Assembly (NCBI GenBank): GCA_045545235.1
Contig: JAZQAN010000076.1
Coordinates: 1-64,000 of the forward strand
DNA length: 64,000 nucleotides
Direction: 5' to 3'
Source of the DNA: CAZNKU01 sp045545235
Lineage (GTDB): Bacteria > Bacillota > Clostridia > Monoglobales > Firm-18
The stretch's first letter is position 1; every line of letters begins with the position of its first letter. The position numbers were made by a program, and so were the translations under genes. Below, piece after piece: positions 46,275-55,144 of this stretch. Under the pieces are notes generated by a model. That model searched no databases. It had not been told where the DNA came from and saw only the letters and a list, made by a program, of their open reading frames with translations.

Positions 46275-47420
46275 ATGTTAAAAAATACTAAAAAAATTAT
46301 TTCGTTTTTAATTGCAATGATGCTTGTATTGGCTACAGTTTCAGTTTCTGCAAGTGTTATAACTGTTAAGGATTTGGCTGTTGGAAATTATGGATATGGT
46401 GATTTGCTTGGTGATACAGTAAAAGGTTTTACATTTATAAAAACAACAGGTAGTATTACATCATCAAATTTTGATGTTTTTATCGGTAATGCTGCAAATG
46501 CAAATTTGGCTGCAAATTTGGCTAATTTTACAGCAAAACCTGCCAATAATGAAAATATCACAGTATACGATGCAGGAAAAAGACAGATGAATCTTGAACA
46601 TGCAACAAATGCTCCTGCAAATGCTAAAAAACTTGTTGTTGAGTTTGACGCTTTGTTCTTTGCAAAGGATGTAGGCTATACTACACCATGCGGACCTACA
46701 AATGCAGCTTTTGTACAGTTTTTGACAAGCTCCGGAACAAACCTTTTCTCTACAGCATACAGAGGTACTGAAAGAACAGATGTAGGTCAGCTAAAAGGTT
46801 TTGGTCACAAAATTGAAGGTGCAGGCAGCTTTACATACGGTTCAACACAGCTTAGCAGTGACCCTTATTTCAGCACGGCAGGTACAGTAACATACAGATG
46901 GATATTCACATTGGATGAAACAACATCAAAATACAAGGTTGATTTTTACATCAAGGGCGAAAATGATGCTGAATGGATAGATATTAACTCTAAATTTACA
47001 GCATATGACAACTTCTACACTTCAGCACTTCCTGCAAAAATCAAAATAGGTTCAGGTAACGTTGCAGACTCACTTGGTATATTTGATAACTTCAAAGTTT
47101 ATACAATTGACGAAGGTAATGTTTCTGCTCCTGTAATGCTTGATACTGACGGTAATGCAGTTACAAGTGCTTCAGCAGGTGATTCTGTAATCTGTGCAGT
47201 TAATACAAACACTGCAGTTTCTTCATCACTTGTACTTGGTGCTTATGATTCATCAGATTATTTTGTAGGCTTTAACAACAATGATGTTGCTGCAAATATA
47301 GGCGTTAACTGGTTCAGATACACAATTCCTTCAGATGCAGCAAAGGTTAAGTTGTTTACACTTAATTCTTTCACAGATATTAAGCCTTACATCGATGCAG
47401 TAAGCTTTGATATTAACTAA
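46275..47420 (+). CDS. Secreted protein with LamG-like domain, function unknown
   Basis: A 381-residue exported protein. AAAGGAG precedes ATG 46275. After the signal peptide (to about 26, ending VSA) comes one beta-rich domain of about 240 residues resembling LamG/concanavalin-like folds (KKLVVEFDALFFAKDVGY; TVTYRWIFTLDETTSKYKVD) and a C-terminal domain of about 95 residues (SSLVLGAYDSSDYFVGF). No SLH, sortase or catalytic motif is seen. It is followed by strong RNA-hairpin sequence and a terminator. It may be a free carbohydrate-binding protein of the locus. Confidence 0.65.
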   Translation: MLKNTKKIISFLIAMMLVLATVSVSASVITVKDLAVGNYGYGDLLGDTVKGFTFIKTTGSITSSNFDVFIGNAANANLAANLANFTAKPANNENITVYDAGKRQMNLEHATNAPANAKKLVVEFDALFFAKDVGYTTPCGPTNAAFVQFLTSSGTNLFSTAYRGTERTDVGQLKGFGHKIEGAGSFTYGSTQLSSDPYFSTAGTVTYRWIFTLDETTSKYKVDFYIKGENDAEWIDINSKFTAYDNFYTSALPAKIKIGSGNVADSLGIFDNFKVYTIDEGNVSAPVMLDTDGNAVTSASAGDSVICAVNTNTAVSSSLVLGAYDSSDYFVGFNNNDVAANIGVNWFRYTIPSDAAKVKLFTLNSFTDIKPYIDAVSFDIN

Positions 47421-47421
47421 T

Positions 47422-47441
47422 AAACAGTATATATACTGTTT
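47422..47441. promoter_or_regulatory. Perfect 20-bp palindrome
   Basis: Arms AAACAGTATA and TATACTGTTT join without a loop immediately after the stop codon at 47420. It could be a protein-binding site; a zero-loop palindrome is a poor RNA hairpin. Confidence 0.45.
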
Positions 47442-47480
47442 GGCATAAAAGCAGGTAATTCGCCTGCATTCCCCCTATTG

Positions 47481-47525
47481 GAATATACTCGGGACGGATA
47501 GTCCGTCCCGGATATATTCAATTTT
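47481..47525 (+). terminator. Internal intrinsic terminator or attenuator
   Basis: A long stem (47481-47498 with 47502-47519, two mismatches, core CGGGACGGA/TCCGTCCCG) with a 3-nt loop is followed by ATTTTT. It stands inside the gene string, 33 bp before the next start, so it probably partly terminates or stabilises the upstream message rather than ending the operon. Confidence 0.75.
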
Positions 47526-47558
47526 TGCAACAACTTTAGGTCAAAGGAGTTTTTAGTT

Positions 47559-48920
47559 ATGAAAACATTTATAAAATCATTGGTTTCCACTACTGCTTTG
47601 TGTTTAACAGCAATTTCCGTTTCTGCAAGCAGCATTGTGCCTTTAAAATATGATTTTGAGGTAGATTCTCTTTATGATTACGGAATTACTTCAAGTTGGT
47701 CTTCGATTGTAAACAGGAAGGTTAATGATGATGTAAGAGTATCAGACGGAGCGGTAAAATTTGTGTTAGGTTCTAATGAAAATGCCGTAAATGCTTATAT
47801 AACCAAGAACTTTGATGTTCCTTACGTTGCAGGTACTATACGTATTTCTTTTGATGTTGTTACAGGCAAGGATTCTGCATTTTCTTCCACCTACGGTTTT
47901 CCGAGATTTTCAGGTGATGAAGGAGGAAGTGGCATAATAAATGCCAGAGTAAACAATAACGGAGATTATTCTTTAAGGTCAAACGGTGAATTTCTTTACT
48001 ATGATCCCCCATCACTTTTGCCATATGATTATGTAAAAATGTATCCCGACAAAAGCTATCATTTTGATATTGATTATAATATTGATGAGGGTATCTGCAA
48101 AATATACCGTAACGGAGATGCACTTTTCCTTTATAATACTTCTACATACGAGAAGACATTTGATATTAAATATTCTTTTAAAAATCTTAAAAAGCTTGAA
48201 TTTGGGCTTACATCATGCGGAGCACAGCAGGATGTGATACTTGATAATGTTTCAATAACCCCGCTTGATTACAACTATATTTATGTAAGCGGAAACGGAA
48301 ATGATCAGGGTGAAGGTACTGAAATGTCACCTTTTAAAACACTTGCAAGGGCAAAGGAATACTTTTTGTCACTTGCCGACAACAAAAAAACTGTAATTTT
48401 GGTTGAATCAGGCACTTATGATATTTCAGAAGGTATCAATGTTGGTGAGGTTAATATTTTCGAGGATAAAAAAATTGCAGTATATCCTGCTGATGGGGCA
48501 GTTATAAATATGACAGGTGCAGATGTTATAATACCCGAGCTTGCTGATATGGAGATTAAAGAAGAGTTTATTCAGGCGGCGGCAGGAAAAATAAACGAAA
48601 CTTATTCAAATGATTTTTATCAGGTTATGCCTGAATTTGAAATTGAAACAACAGATAACGGGTTTAACATAGTAACAAAAAACCGCGGTTCAAGAAGCTA
48701 TACTATGAAGAGTATAATGGCATTTTATAAGCAGAACAATTCTATGGATAAGCTTACTCTTCAGGATTTTATAGTTTTAAGAGAGTCTAAAAATGGCGTA
48801 GATTTTCCTGTTATGGAAAATTATCCGACTGTAAAGATGTTTTTGTTTGACAGTTTGCAGTCTGCTATTCCTTTAGCACCGTCTCAGGTATTTAACGGAG
48901 GTGAAGGTACTGATGAGTAA
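47559..48920 (+). CDS. Secreted LamG-like protein with short beta-helix segment
   Basis: A 453-residue exported protein starting after AAAGGAG. Signal peptide, a LamG-like domain (about 25-235), then YVSGNGNDQGEGTEMSPFKT, which normally opens a right-handed beta-helix; only about 90 residues of it follow. A C-terminal domain ends VKMFLFDSLQSAIPL, a tail seen on other secreted proteins of such bacteria. The helix therefore looks cut short, either an evolved compact form or a remnant of a longer enzyme. Its stop overlaps the start of the full-length beta-helix gene by 8 bp, so the two are translationally coupled. Confidence 0.7.
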   Translation: MKTFIKSLVSTTALCLTAISVSASSIVPLKYDFEVDSLYDYGITSSWSSIVNRKVNDDVRVSDGAVKFVLGSNENAVNAYITKNFDVPYVAGTIRISFDVVTGKDSAFSSTYGFPRFSGDEGGSGIINARVNNNGDYSLRSNGEFLYYDPPSLLPYDYVKMYPDKSYHFDIDYNIDEGICKIYRNGDALFLYNTSTYEKTFDIKYSFKNLKKLEFGLTSCGAQQDVILDNVSITPLDYNYIYVSGNGNDQGEGTEMSPFKTLARAKEYFLSLADNKKTVILVESGTYDISEGINVGEVNIFEDKKIAVYPADGAVINMTGADVIIPELADMEIKEEFIQAAAGKINETYSNDFYQVMPEFEIETTDNGFNIVTKNRGSRSYTMKSIMAFYKQNNSMDKLTLQDFIVLRESKNGVDFPVMENYPTVKMFLFDSLQSAIPLAPSQVFNGGEGTDE

Positions 48921-51354
48921 GAAAATAATTTCCTTTATTTTAACTATATGTGTTGTTATTACTGCTTTTTCTTCAGTTGCCTATGCTGACGGTGTTGTTG
49001 TTGAAAAGGGACTTTCCGGCATAAATGTTACAGAATTTACTGATGGCATTAAGCTTACAGGTAATTCCGACAGTACTCAGCTTGTTTTTGTCAAAATAAC
49101 TGACGGTACAAATGTTGTTTATGTTAATCAGTTTACCTTGAAAAAAGGTGTTGTAGAAGAAAGATGCTATTTTAAAAAGCCGGCAGGTGATATGCATGTT
49201 TATCTTAACAGTTACACACCGGCAGGCGGTGCAGATATTGAGGTTGAAAGAAATATTAATTCCGAGGGTATAAAGCTTGATGTACGCGAGGTTGAAACAG
49301 GAGTACAGCTTTACGGTACTGTTAATTGCAAGTGTCCTGTTGTTATTAAGATTACCGACAATAACAATAATGTTATATACTTTAATCAGTATAATTTTAA
49401 CCCCGGCAATGTTTTGGAAAATTGTAATTTTAAATGGCCTGCAGTACGCAGTATAAATGTTTTGATTTATTCAAGAGACTCATCAATTGTTTTAAAAGAT
49501 ATATATGTTTCTCCTGAAGGAAGTGATTCCAATACAGGTACAGAGGCGTCACCTTTTAAAACGCTAAAGCGTGTACAGTCGGAAATTGAAAGTATCAAAA
49601 CAAGCCTTACTTCCGCTCAGAAAGAAGATATAACCGTTTATCTTCGCGAAGGTGTATATTATGCAAGTGAAGATTCTTTATTTAACATAAGCAGTGCAAG
49701 CGGCGGAACAGATAATGTTTCTGTTCATTACACTTCATATGGTGATGAAAAGGTTTACCTGAATGCAGGTGTGAAAATACCATATTCTTCTTTTAAACCT
49801 GTAAGTGATGAGGCTGTGCTTGCAAGATTGTCTGACGATGTGGAAAGCAAGGTGCTTTGTGCAGACCTTTCGGAATTGAATATTGGCAATTACGGTTCAC
49901 ATATTCATTTTAGCCACGGCATTAATTATGATGATGTTAACCAGGCAGAGCTATTTATTGACGGTGATGCAATGAACGTTGCACGTTGGCCAAACAAAGG
50001 ATTTGCATATACGGGGTATACGTCGGAAACTATTACTGTTGATACAACTGCAGCTGAAGTAACTGTTGAAAGTGTTGAAAACAGAGCTTTAAACTGGAAA
50101 AACGAAAAGTACGGACAGATAGAAGTATTTGTAGACCAGAACTTCAGTTCACGTTTTTCTGATATAAAAAGTGTTGATTTGGAAACAGGATATTTTAACA
50201 TTACAAGAATTCCGTCATATACAGTTACAAGAAACAAGAGATATTACGTATTCAATATTTTAGAGGAACTTGATGCAGCAGGTGAATACTATATTGATAA
50301 AGATAACCACAAGCTTTATTATTACCCTGCAGAATCATTCAAAGAAAATTCATCAATTGAGCTTTCTGTTAAAAAGAATGTGTTGACAATAGATGGTGCT
50401 GAAAATGTAAGCTTTAATAACATTACTTTTGAAAATGCCACAAGTCGTCTTGTAAGTATTACAAATTCTAAAAATATTACTTTTACAGATTGTGTATTCA
50501 GAAACTGTGGAAATACAGGTATATACTGTAATTCATCATCTTCTGTCAATATTAATGGGGCAGAAATTTATAACACAGGTCTTTTGGGTGTATTTCTTGG
50601 CGGAGGTAACCTTGACGCCTTTAAGGATGGCACTGAAACTGAACTTGTTTGCGGAAACAACGTACTGGAAAACTCTCATATTTATAACACTTCTCGTTGG
50701 ACATCTACTACAGGTCATGGAATATTTGTATATGGTGCAGGAAACTCTGTAAAGAATTGTACAATACATAATATAAATCACGCAGCAGTGGGTGTTCGAG
50801 GTGTTGAACACAAGATTGAAGGTAACGAAATATATGACGTATGTAAAACTGTAAATGATGCAGGTGCTATATACAGTGGCAGATATGTTTATTCAAGAGG
50901 AAATGTAATTTCAGGAAATTACATTCACGATGTTAAGGGATATTCAACAGGTGTGTTTGGTGTTTATTTTGATGATAAATTGTCCGGCAATACTATAAAG
51001 AATAATATTTTCCTTAACAATACGGGTGCTATCCGTGTTGCAGGCGGAAGAAATGTAAATGTTACAGATAACTTTATTTACAATTGTTCCCGCAGTATAC
51101 ATTATCCAAGTAATATTGATTACAAATGGGAAATCAGCGAGTTTGAAGCTTTGTCCGATGGTTTTAAACAACGCTACCCGGATATTATGGATGTAATTTC
51201 GGATGTTAATCCTACATATCCGAAAAACAGTACAATAAAGGGCAATGCTATTTATAACAGTGCCAACCCTGATATTGGTGCTGAAGTTAAAGCTTATGCT
51301 AAAGAATATGATATACCGGAAGGTAAGGATATAGGTATCTATTTTGGAAAATAG
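48913..51354 (+). CDS. Secreted right-handed beta-helix protein, probable glycan-active enzyme
   Basis: An 813-residue exported protein. Signal peptide (to about 24), two copies of the locus-specific module (about 30-110 and 115-195; VFVKITDGTNVVYVNQF and VVIKITDNNNNVIYFNQY), then a full parallel beta-helix (about 196-800). The helix opens with YVSPEGSDSNTGTEASPFKT and includes MNVARWPNKGFAYTGY and DAGAIYSGRYVYSRGN. These motifs match the protein at 31350, so the two enzymes are paralogues. Reaction unknown (lyase, glycosidase or epimerase). ATG 48913 is about 10 nt from GGAGG; an upstream GTG at 48901 is less likely. Confidence 0.78.
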   Translation: MSKKIISFILTICVVITAFSSVAYADGVVVEKGLSGINVTEFTDGIKLTGNSDSTQLVFVKITDGTNVVYVNQFTLKKGVVEERCYFKKPAGDMHVYLNSYTPAGGADIEVERNINSEGIKLDVREVETGVQLYGTVNCKCPVVIKITDNNNNVIYFNQYNFNPGNVLENCNFKWPAVRSINVLIYSRDSSIVLKDIYVSPEGSDSNTGTEASPFKTLKRVQSEIESIKTSLTSAQKEDITVYLREGVYYASEDSLFNISSASGGTDNVSVHYTSYGDEKVYLNAGVKIPYSSFKPVSDEAVLARLSDDVESKVLCADLSELNIGNYGSHIHFSHGINYDDVNQAELFIDGDAMNVARWPNKGFAYTGYTSETITVDTTAAEVTVESVENRALNWKNEKYGQIEVFVDQNFSSRFSDIKSVDLETGYFNITRIPSYTVTRNKRYYVFNILEELDAAGEYYIDKDNHKLYYYPAESFKENSSIELSVKKNVLTIDGAENVSFNNITFENATSRLVSITNSKNITFTDCVFRNCGNTGIYCNSSSSVNINGAEIYNTGLLGVFLGGGNLDAFKDGTETELVCGNNVLENSHIYNTSRWTSTTGHGIFVYGAGNSVKNCTIHNINHAAVGVRGVEHKIEGNEIYDVCKTVNDAGAIYSGRYVYSRGNVISGNYIHDVKGYSTGVFGVYFDDKLSGNTIKNNIFLNNTGAIRVAGGRNVNVTDNFIYNCSRSIHYPSNIDYKWEISEFEALSDGFKQRYPDIMDVISDVNPTYPKNSTIKGNAIYNSANPDIGAEVKAYAKEYDIPEGKDIGIYFGK

Positions 51355-51374
51355 CTTTTGAAAGGAGTTTTATT

Positions 51375-53387
51375 ATGGAAAAAATACTTAAAAAAATGAC
51401 TTTTGAACAAAAGCTTGAGTTCCTTACAGGTATGGGAACAGAAACTGATTTACATAAGGAGCTTGGTATTCCTGAAATCCGTTTTACAGACGGACCTGCA
51501 GGTGTCAGAACCGTAATAGATGCAATAGATGGGGAGGGATGCACTTGCATCCCTTCTTCTGCTGCGTTGGGTGCAAGCTGGAGTGTGGATGTGGTTGAAA
51601 AGTGTGCAAAGGTTATTGCTAATGATTGTAAAAAGCTTGGATTTGATATTTTGCTTGCTCCGGGTGTAAATATGAAACGTACACCAAGATGCGGGCGTAA
51701 TTTTGAATATTTTTCAGAGGACCCGATGCTTTCGGGAATACTTGGTGCCGCATACATTAACGGACTTGAAAATGAAGGTGTGGGTACAAGCCTTAAGCAT
51801 TTTGCTGCAAATAATCAGGAAAGAGACAGACTGTACATAAATGCAGATATCGATGAGCGTACTTTAAGAGAAATTTACCTGAGAGCTTTTGAGCTTGCTC
51901 TTGAAAATTCAAAGCCTTCAACAATTATGTGTGCTTATAATATGTTAAACGGAATATATTGCTTTGAAAATAAATATCTGCTGAATGACATTTTAAAAGA
52001 GGAGTGGGGTTACGAGGGTACCGTCATTTCAGACTGGGGTGCTGTTCATAATTCTGCCAATGCAATTGCAGGAGGTCTTGACATTCGCATGCCATATAAT
52101 GCCTGCGGTGCTGAAGAATTGCGCGAAGGTGTTGAACGCAAAATTGTATCAGAAGAAGATATTGACAGGGCAGTAATCAGTAAGCTTAAATTTGTATTTT
52201 CACTTGCCCGGAAAAGGCAGAAGCTTCAAAGCTACAGCCGTGACCTTCAGCATGAAATGGTACAGGAAGCTGCAGGAGAATGTATTACACTTCTGAAAAA
52301 TGACAATGATGTTTTGCCAATAAAACCGGAAAAGTACAAAAAGATACTTGTTGTTGGCAGACTTGCAGAAAAACCTGTTATTTTCGGTTCAGGTTCGGGT
52401 AAGGTATGGGTTAATGATGAAAGAATAGACAAGCCTCTTGACTATATAAGAAAATACGGTGAGGAAAACGGTATTCAGGTTGATTATCAGGAAATATACA
52501 ATGATAAGTATATTGGCGCGGAAAATGTAAAGTTTTTAAACAAGCTTATGCCCGGTGATTATGACGCCATCATTGTGTTTATAGGTAATAACTACGGAAG
52601 TGATTGTGAAACTGAATATTGGGACAGAGATGTTTTGCATTTCCAGAATTATATGAATGGTATGGTTAATTCATCTGCAGATTCCTGCAAAAATGTAATC
52701 GCCGTTATGCAGACAGGTTCTGCTACAATTCCAACCTACTGGCACAAAAGAATAAACGGAATTATTCAGATGTGGTATGCAGGGGAAGGCGGAGGAAAAG
52801 CTATTGCCGATGTTCTTTTCGGTAAGGTTAACCCTTCAGGTAAGCTTTCTGAAACTTTTATAACAAAAGAAAGAGATGATATGGATGTAATTGGTGATGG
52901 CTACAAAACCTGGTACAAAGAAGGGTTGTTTGTGGGTTACAGACATTATGACAATGACGATCGTGATGTGTGGTTCCCGTTTGGGCATGGTCTTTCTTAC
53001 ACAAAGTTTGAGTATAGCGATATTGAAATAAATGATGGTGAAGTTACTTTTAAGGTGAAAAATGTAGGTGAAACAGAGGGTAAAGAGGTTGTACAGCTTT
53101 ATGTTCATCAGGTTAATTCTACTGTTATAAGACCTTATAAGGAGCTTAAGTTTTTTGATAAAATTAATCTTAAACCCGGTGAAGAAAAAACTGTGGTGTA
53201 TAAATTGAAAGAAAGAGATTTTCAGTATTACAGTACGGCTTTGCATAAATGGTATGCAGAAAGCGGAGTTTATGAAATATTAATTGGTGCATCTTCAAAA
53301 GACATTCGTCTTAAAGCATCATTTGAATATAAAAATAACGATAATTATTGTGAAAGAAACAGGAAATCTCAGTTTATTATGGCGTAG
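51375..53387 (+). CDS. Glycoside hydrolase family 3, beta-glucosidase type
   Basis: A 670-residue enzyme without signal peptide. The N-terminal barrel has TDGPAGVR, KHFAANNQERDR and the nucleophile region GTVISDWGAVHN with D220. The alpha/beta sandwich (about 290-530) and a C-terminal fibronectin III-like domain (about 550-660) complete the three-domain GH3 layout. It probably removes non-reducing beta-linked sugars (glucose, xylose or arabinose) from imported oligosaccharides. AAAGGAG precedes the ATG. Confidence 0.92.
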   Translation: MEKILKKMTFEQKLEFLTGMGTETDLHKELGIPEIRFTDGPAGVRTVIDAIDGEGCTCIPSSAALGASWSVDVVEKCAKVIANDCKKLGFDILLAPGVNMKRTPRCGRNFEYFSEDPMLSGILGAAYINGLENEGVGTSLKHFAANNQERDRLYINADIDERTLREIYLRAFELALENSKPSTIMCAYNMLNGIYCFENKYLLNDILKEEWGYEGTVISDWGAVHNSANAIAGGLDIRMPYNACGAEELREGVERKIVSEEDIDRAVISKLKFVFSLARKRQKLQSYSRDLQHEMVQEAAGECITLLKNDNDVLPIKPEKYKKILVVGRLAEKPVIFGSGSGKVWVNDERIDKPLDYIRKYGEENGIQVDYQEIYNDKYIGAENVKFLNKLMPGDYDAIIVFIGNNYGSDCETEYWDRDVLHFQNYMNGMVNSSADSCKNVIAVMQTGSATIPTYWHKRINGIIQMWYAGEGGGKAIADVLFGKVNPSGKLSETFITKERDDMDVIGDGYKTWYKEGLFVGYRHYDNDDRDVWFPFGHGLSYTKFEYSDIEINDGEVTFKVKNVGETEGKEVVQLYVHQVNSTVIRPYKELKFFDKINLKPGEEKTVVYKLKERDFQYYSTALHKWYAESGVYEILIGASSKDIRLKASFEYKNNDNYCERNRKSQFIMA

Positions 53388-53434
53388 AATTGTGTAAGTC
53401 AAAAATACAGGTAATAACATTAAGGAGAATAAAA

Positions 53435-55126
53435 ATGAAAGAAAAATTTGTAAATGATTTATTAAGTAAAATGTCACTTGAAGAAAAAGTGGGACAATGT
53501 TTTGTTATAGGTTATGTAGGTTCTATGATAACTCCTGAAATCCTGCGCAGAATTAAAACTTACTACCCTGCAGGTATAAGAGCTGGTCTTATGTGGCGTA
53601 TCAGAACAGTAAAGCACGACCCTAACGGTACAAATACAGACTTTGCTAGCAGATTGCAAAGACCTTTTAAAGGTGCTATAAAGGACTTTTTGCCTGATAT
53701 ACCTGTACCTCATTTTACAAACGAGGAATTTTGTGAGTATTTGAATGTGCTTAAGAAAACTGCAGCTGAAAATAAAAATGCTATTCCTTTACATATTACA
53801 TTTGACTTTGAAGGAGACGTAAGTGCCGATTACTACAGAGGCGGAATAAAATATTTCCCAAGCTGTATGGGTATTGCGCACAGCGAGGATAAAAATCTGG
53901 CACACGATGTTGCGTGGGCAGTTGGCAGACAGCTTGCACCTTTAGGATTTTCGTGGATACATTCACCGGTGCTTGATGTTAATACAAATCCGAAAAATCC
54001 TGAAATTGGTACACGCAGTTACAGTGAAGACCCTGCAGAGGCGGCGGAATATGCTATTGAGGCATTGAAGGGCTTTAAAGAGGCAGGTATAGTTGCTACA
54101 GGTAAGCATTTCCCCGGAAGAGGACCTTCTGCTGCAGATGCTCACCACGGTTTGCCTATTATAGACGAGCCGAAAGAAGAATTGATGAGACATTTAGAAC
54201 CATACAGAGAACTTATTAAAAACGGGTTGCCTGCTATTATGACAGCACATACTGCATATCCTGCGTTTGATGATTCAGGTCTTCCTGCTACACTTTCAAA
54301 GCCTATTGTAACAGATTTGCTTAAGGGCGAGCTTGGCTTTAAGGGCGTTGTTACCACCGACGAAATTACAATGGGAGGTATTGTGGCTAAATTTGAAGTT
54401 AAGGATGCTTGTATCAAAGCTATTGAGGCAGGTTGTGACCTTGTTTTGCTTCGTGATGAGGGCGGTTTGATTGATGAGGTTATTCCTGCAGTTATTGAAG
54501 CAGTTAAATCGGGCAAATTGCCGGAAGAAAGAATAAACGATGCGGTTACAAGAACTCTTGGCGTTAAGTATGATTACGGATTTTTTGACAGAAATCCTGA
54601 ACTTGATGTTTCAAAAGCAAGTGAGGGTATAAATGACCCTAAGGTGGCTGAAATTGCAAAAAAAGCTGCTGTAGGTGCAATTAACGTAATAAGAGATGAA
54701 AATAAGTTGTTGCCTTTATCTAAGGAAACAAAGGCTTTGTTTGTGTATCAGGTAAATCCGTTGCACGAAAGAACAAACACTCAAAGTCTTAATCCTGCAA
54801 CTCCATGGCTTGAAATGCTTAAATATTCCGACAATGTATACTGCGTTGAAACAAATATGAGCTTTAATGAGTCAGACAGAAAGCGTGTTTACGAAAGAAT
54901 AGATGAATGTGATGTTATTATAGTAACTAACTACTTTGACAGAAGAAGTCCTGAAAGCGGAAACAGCTTTGTTAAAGAGCTTCACGAAAAAACAGATAAA
55001 CCTATTATAGTAATTACAAATTCACCTTATGGTTTTACTGTTTTGCCTGAATATAAGACTGTAATATGTTCTTACAGTTCTTCACTTGAAAGTGCAAAGG
55101 AAGTTGCGAAGAAACTTTTTGAATAA
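53435..55126 (+). CDS. Glycoside hydrolase family 3, NagZ-like type
   Basis: A 563-residue cytoplasmic enzyme of different GH3 architecture from its neighbour: a barrel plus one alpha/beta domain, no fibronectin-like tail. The loop KHFPGRGPSAADAHHGLP (K224, D235, H237) carries the Asp-x-His dyad typical of beta-N-acetylglucosaminidases, and the nucleophile region is VVTTDEITMGG with D309. AAGGAG precedes ATG 53435; an in-frame ATG at 53390 has no site. An N-acetylhexosamine substrate would agree with the GH123-like enzyme at 1664, but the exact specificity is inference. Confidence 0.88.
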   Translation: MKEKFVNDLLSKMSLEEKVGQCFVIGYVGSMITPEILRRIKTYYPAGIRAGLMWRIRTVKHDPNGTNTDFASRLQRPFKGAIKDFLPDIPVPHFTNEEFCEYLNVLKKTAAENKNAIPLHITFDFEGDVSADYYRGGIKYFPSCMGIAHSEDKNLAHDVAWAVGRQLAPLGFSWIHSPVLDVNTNPKNPEIGTRSYSEDPAEAAEYAIEALKGFKEAGIVATGKHFPGRGPSAADAHHGLPIIDEPKEELMRHLEPYRELIKNGLPAIMTAHTAYPAFDDSGLPATLSKPIVTDLLKGELGFKGVVTTDEITMGGIVAKFEVKDACIKAIEAGCDLVLLRDEGGLIDEVIPAVIEAVKSGKLPEERINDAVTRTLGVKYDYGFFDRNPELDVSKASEGINDPKVAEIAKKAAVGAINVIRDENKLLPLSKETKALFVYQVNPLHERTNTQSLNPATPWLEMLKYSDNVYCVETNMSFNESDRKRVYERIDECDVIIVTNYFDRRSPESGNSFVKELHEKTDKPIIVITNSPYGFTVLPEYKTVICSYSSSLESAKEVAKKLFE

Positions 55127-55144
55127 AAATTCGGAGGAATAAAT

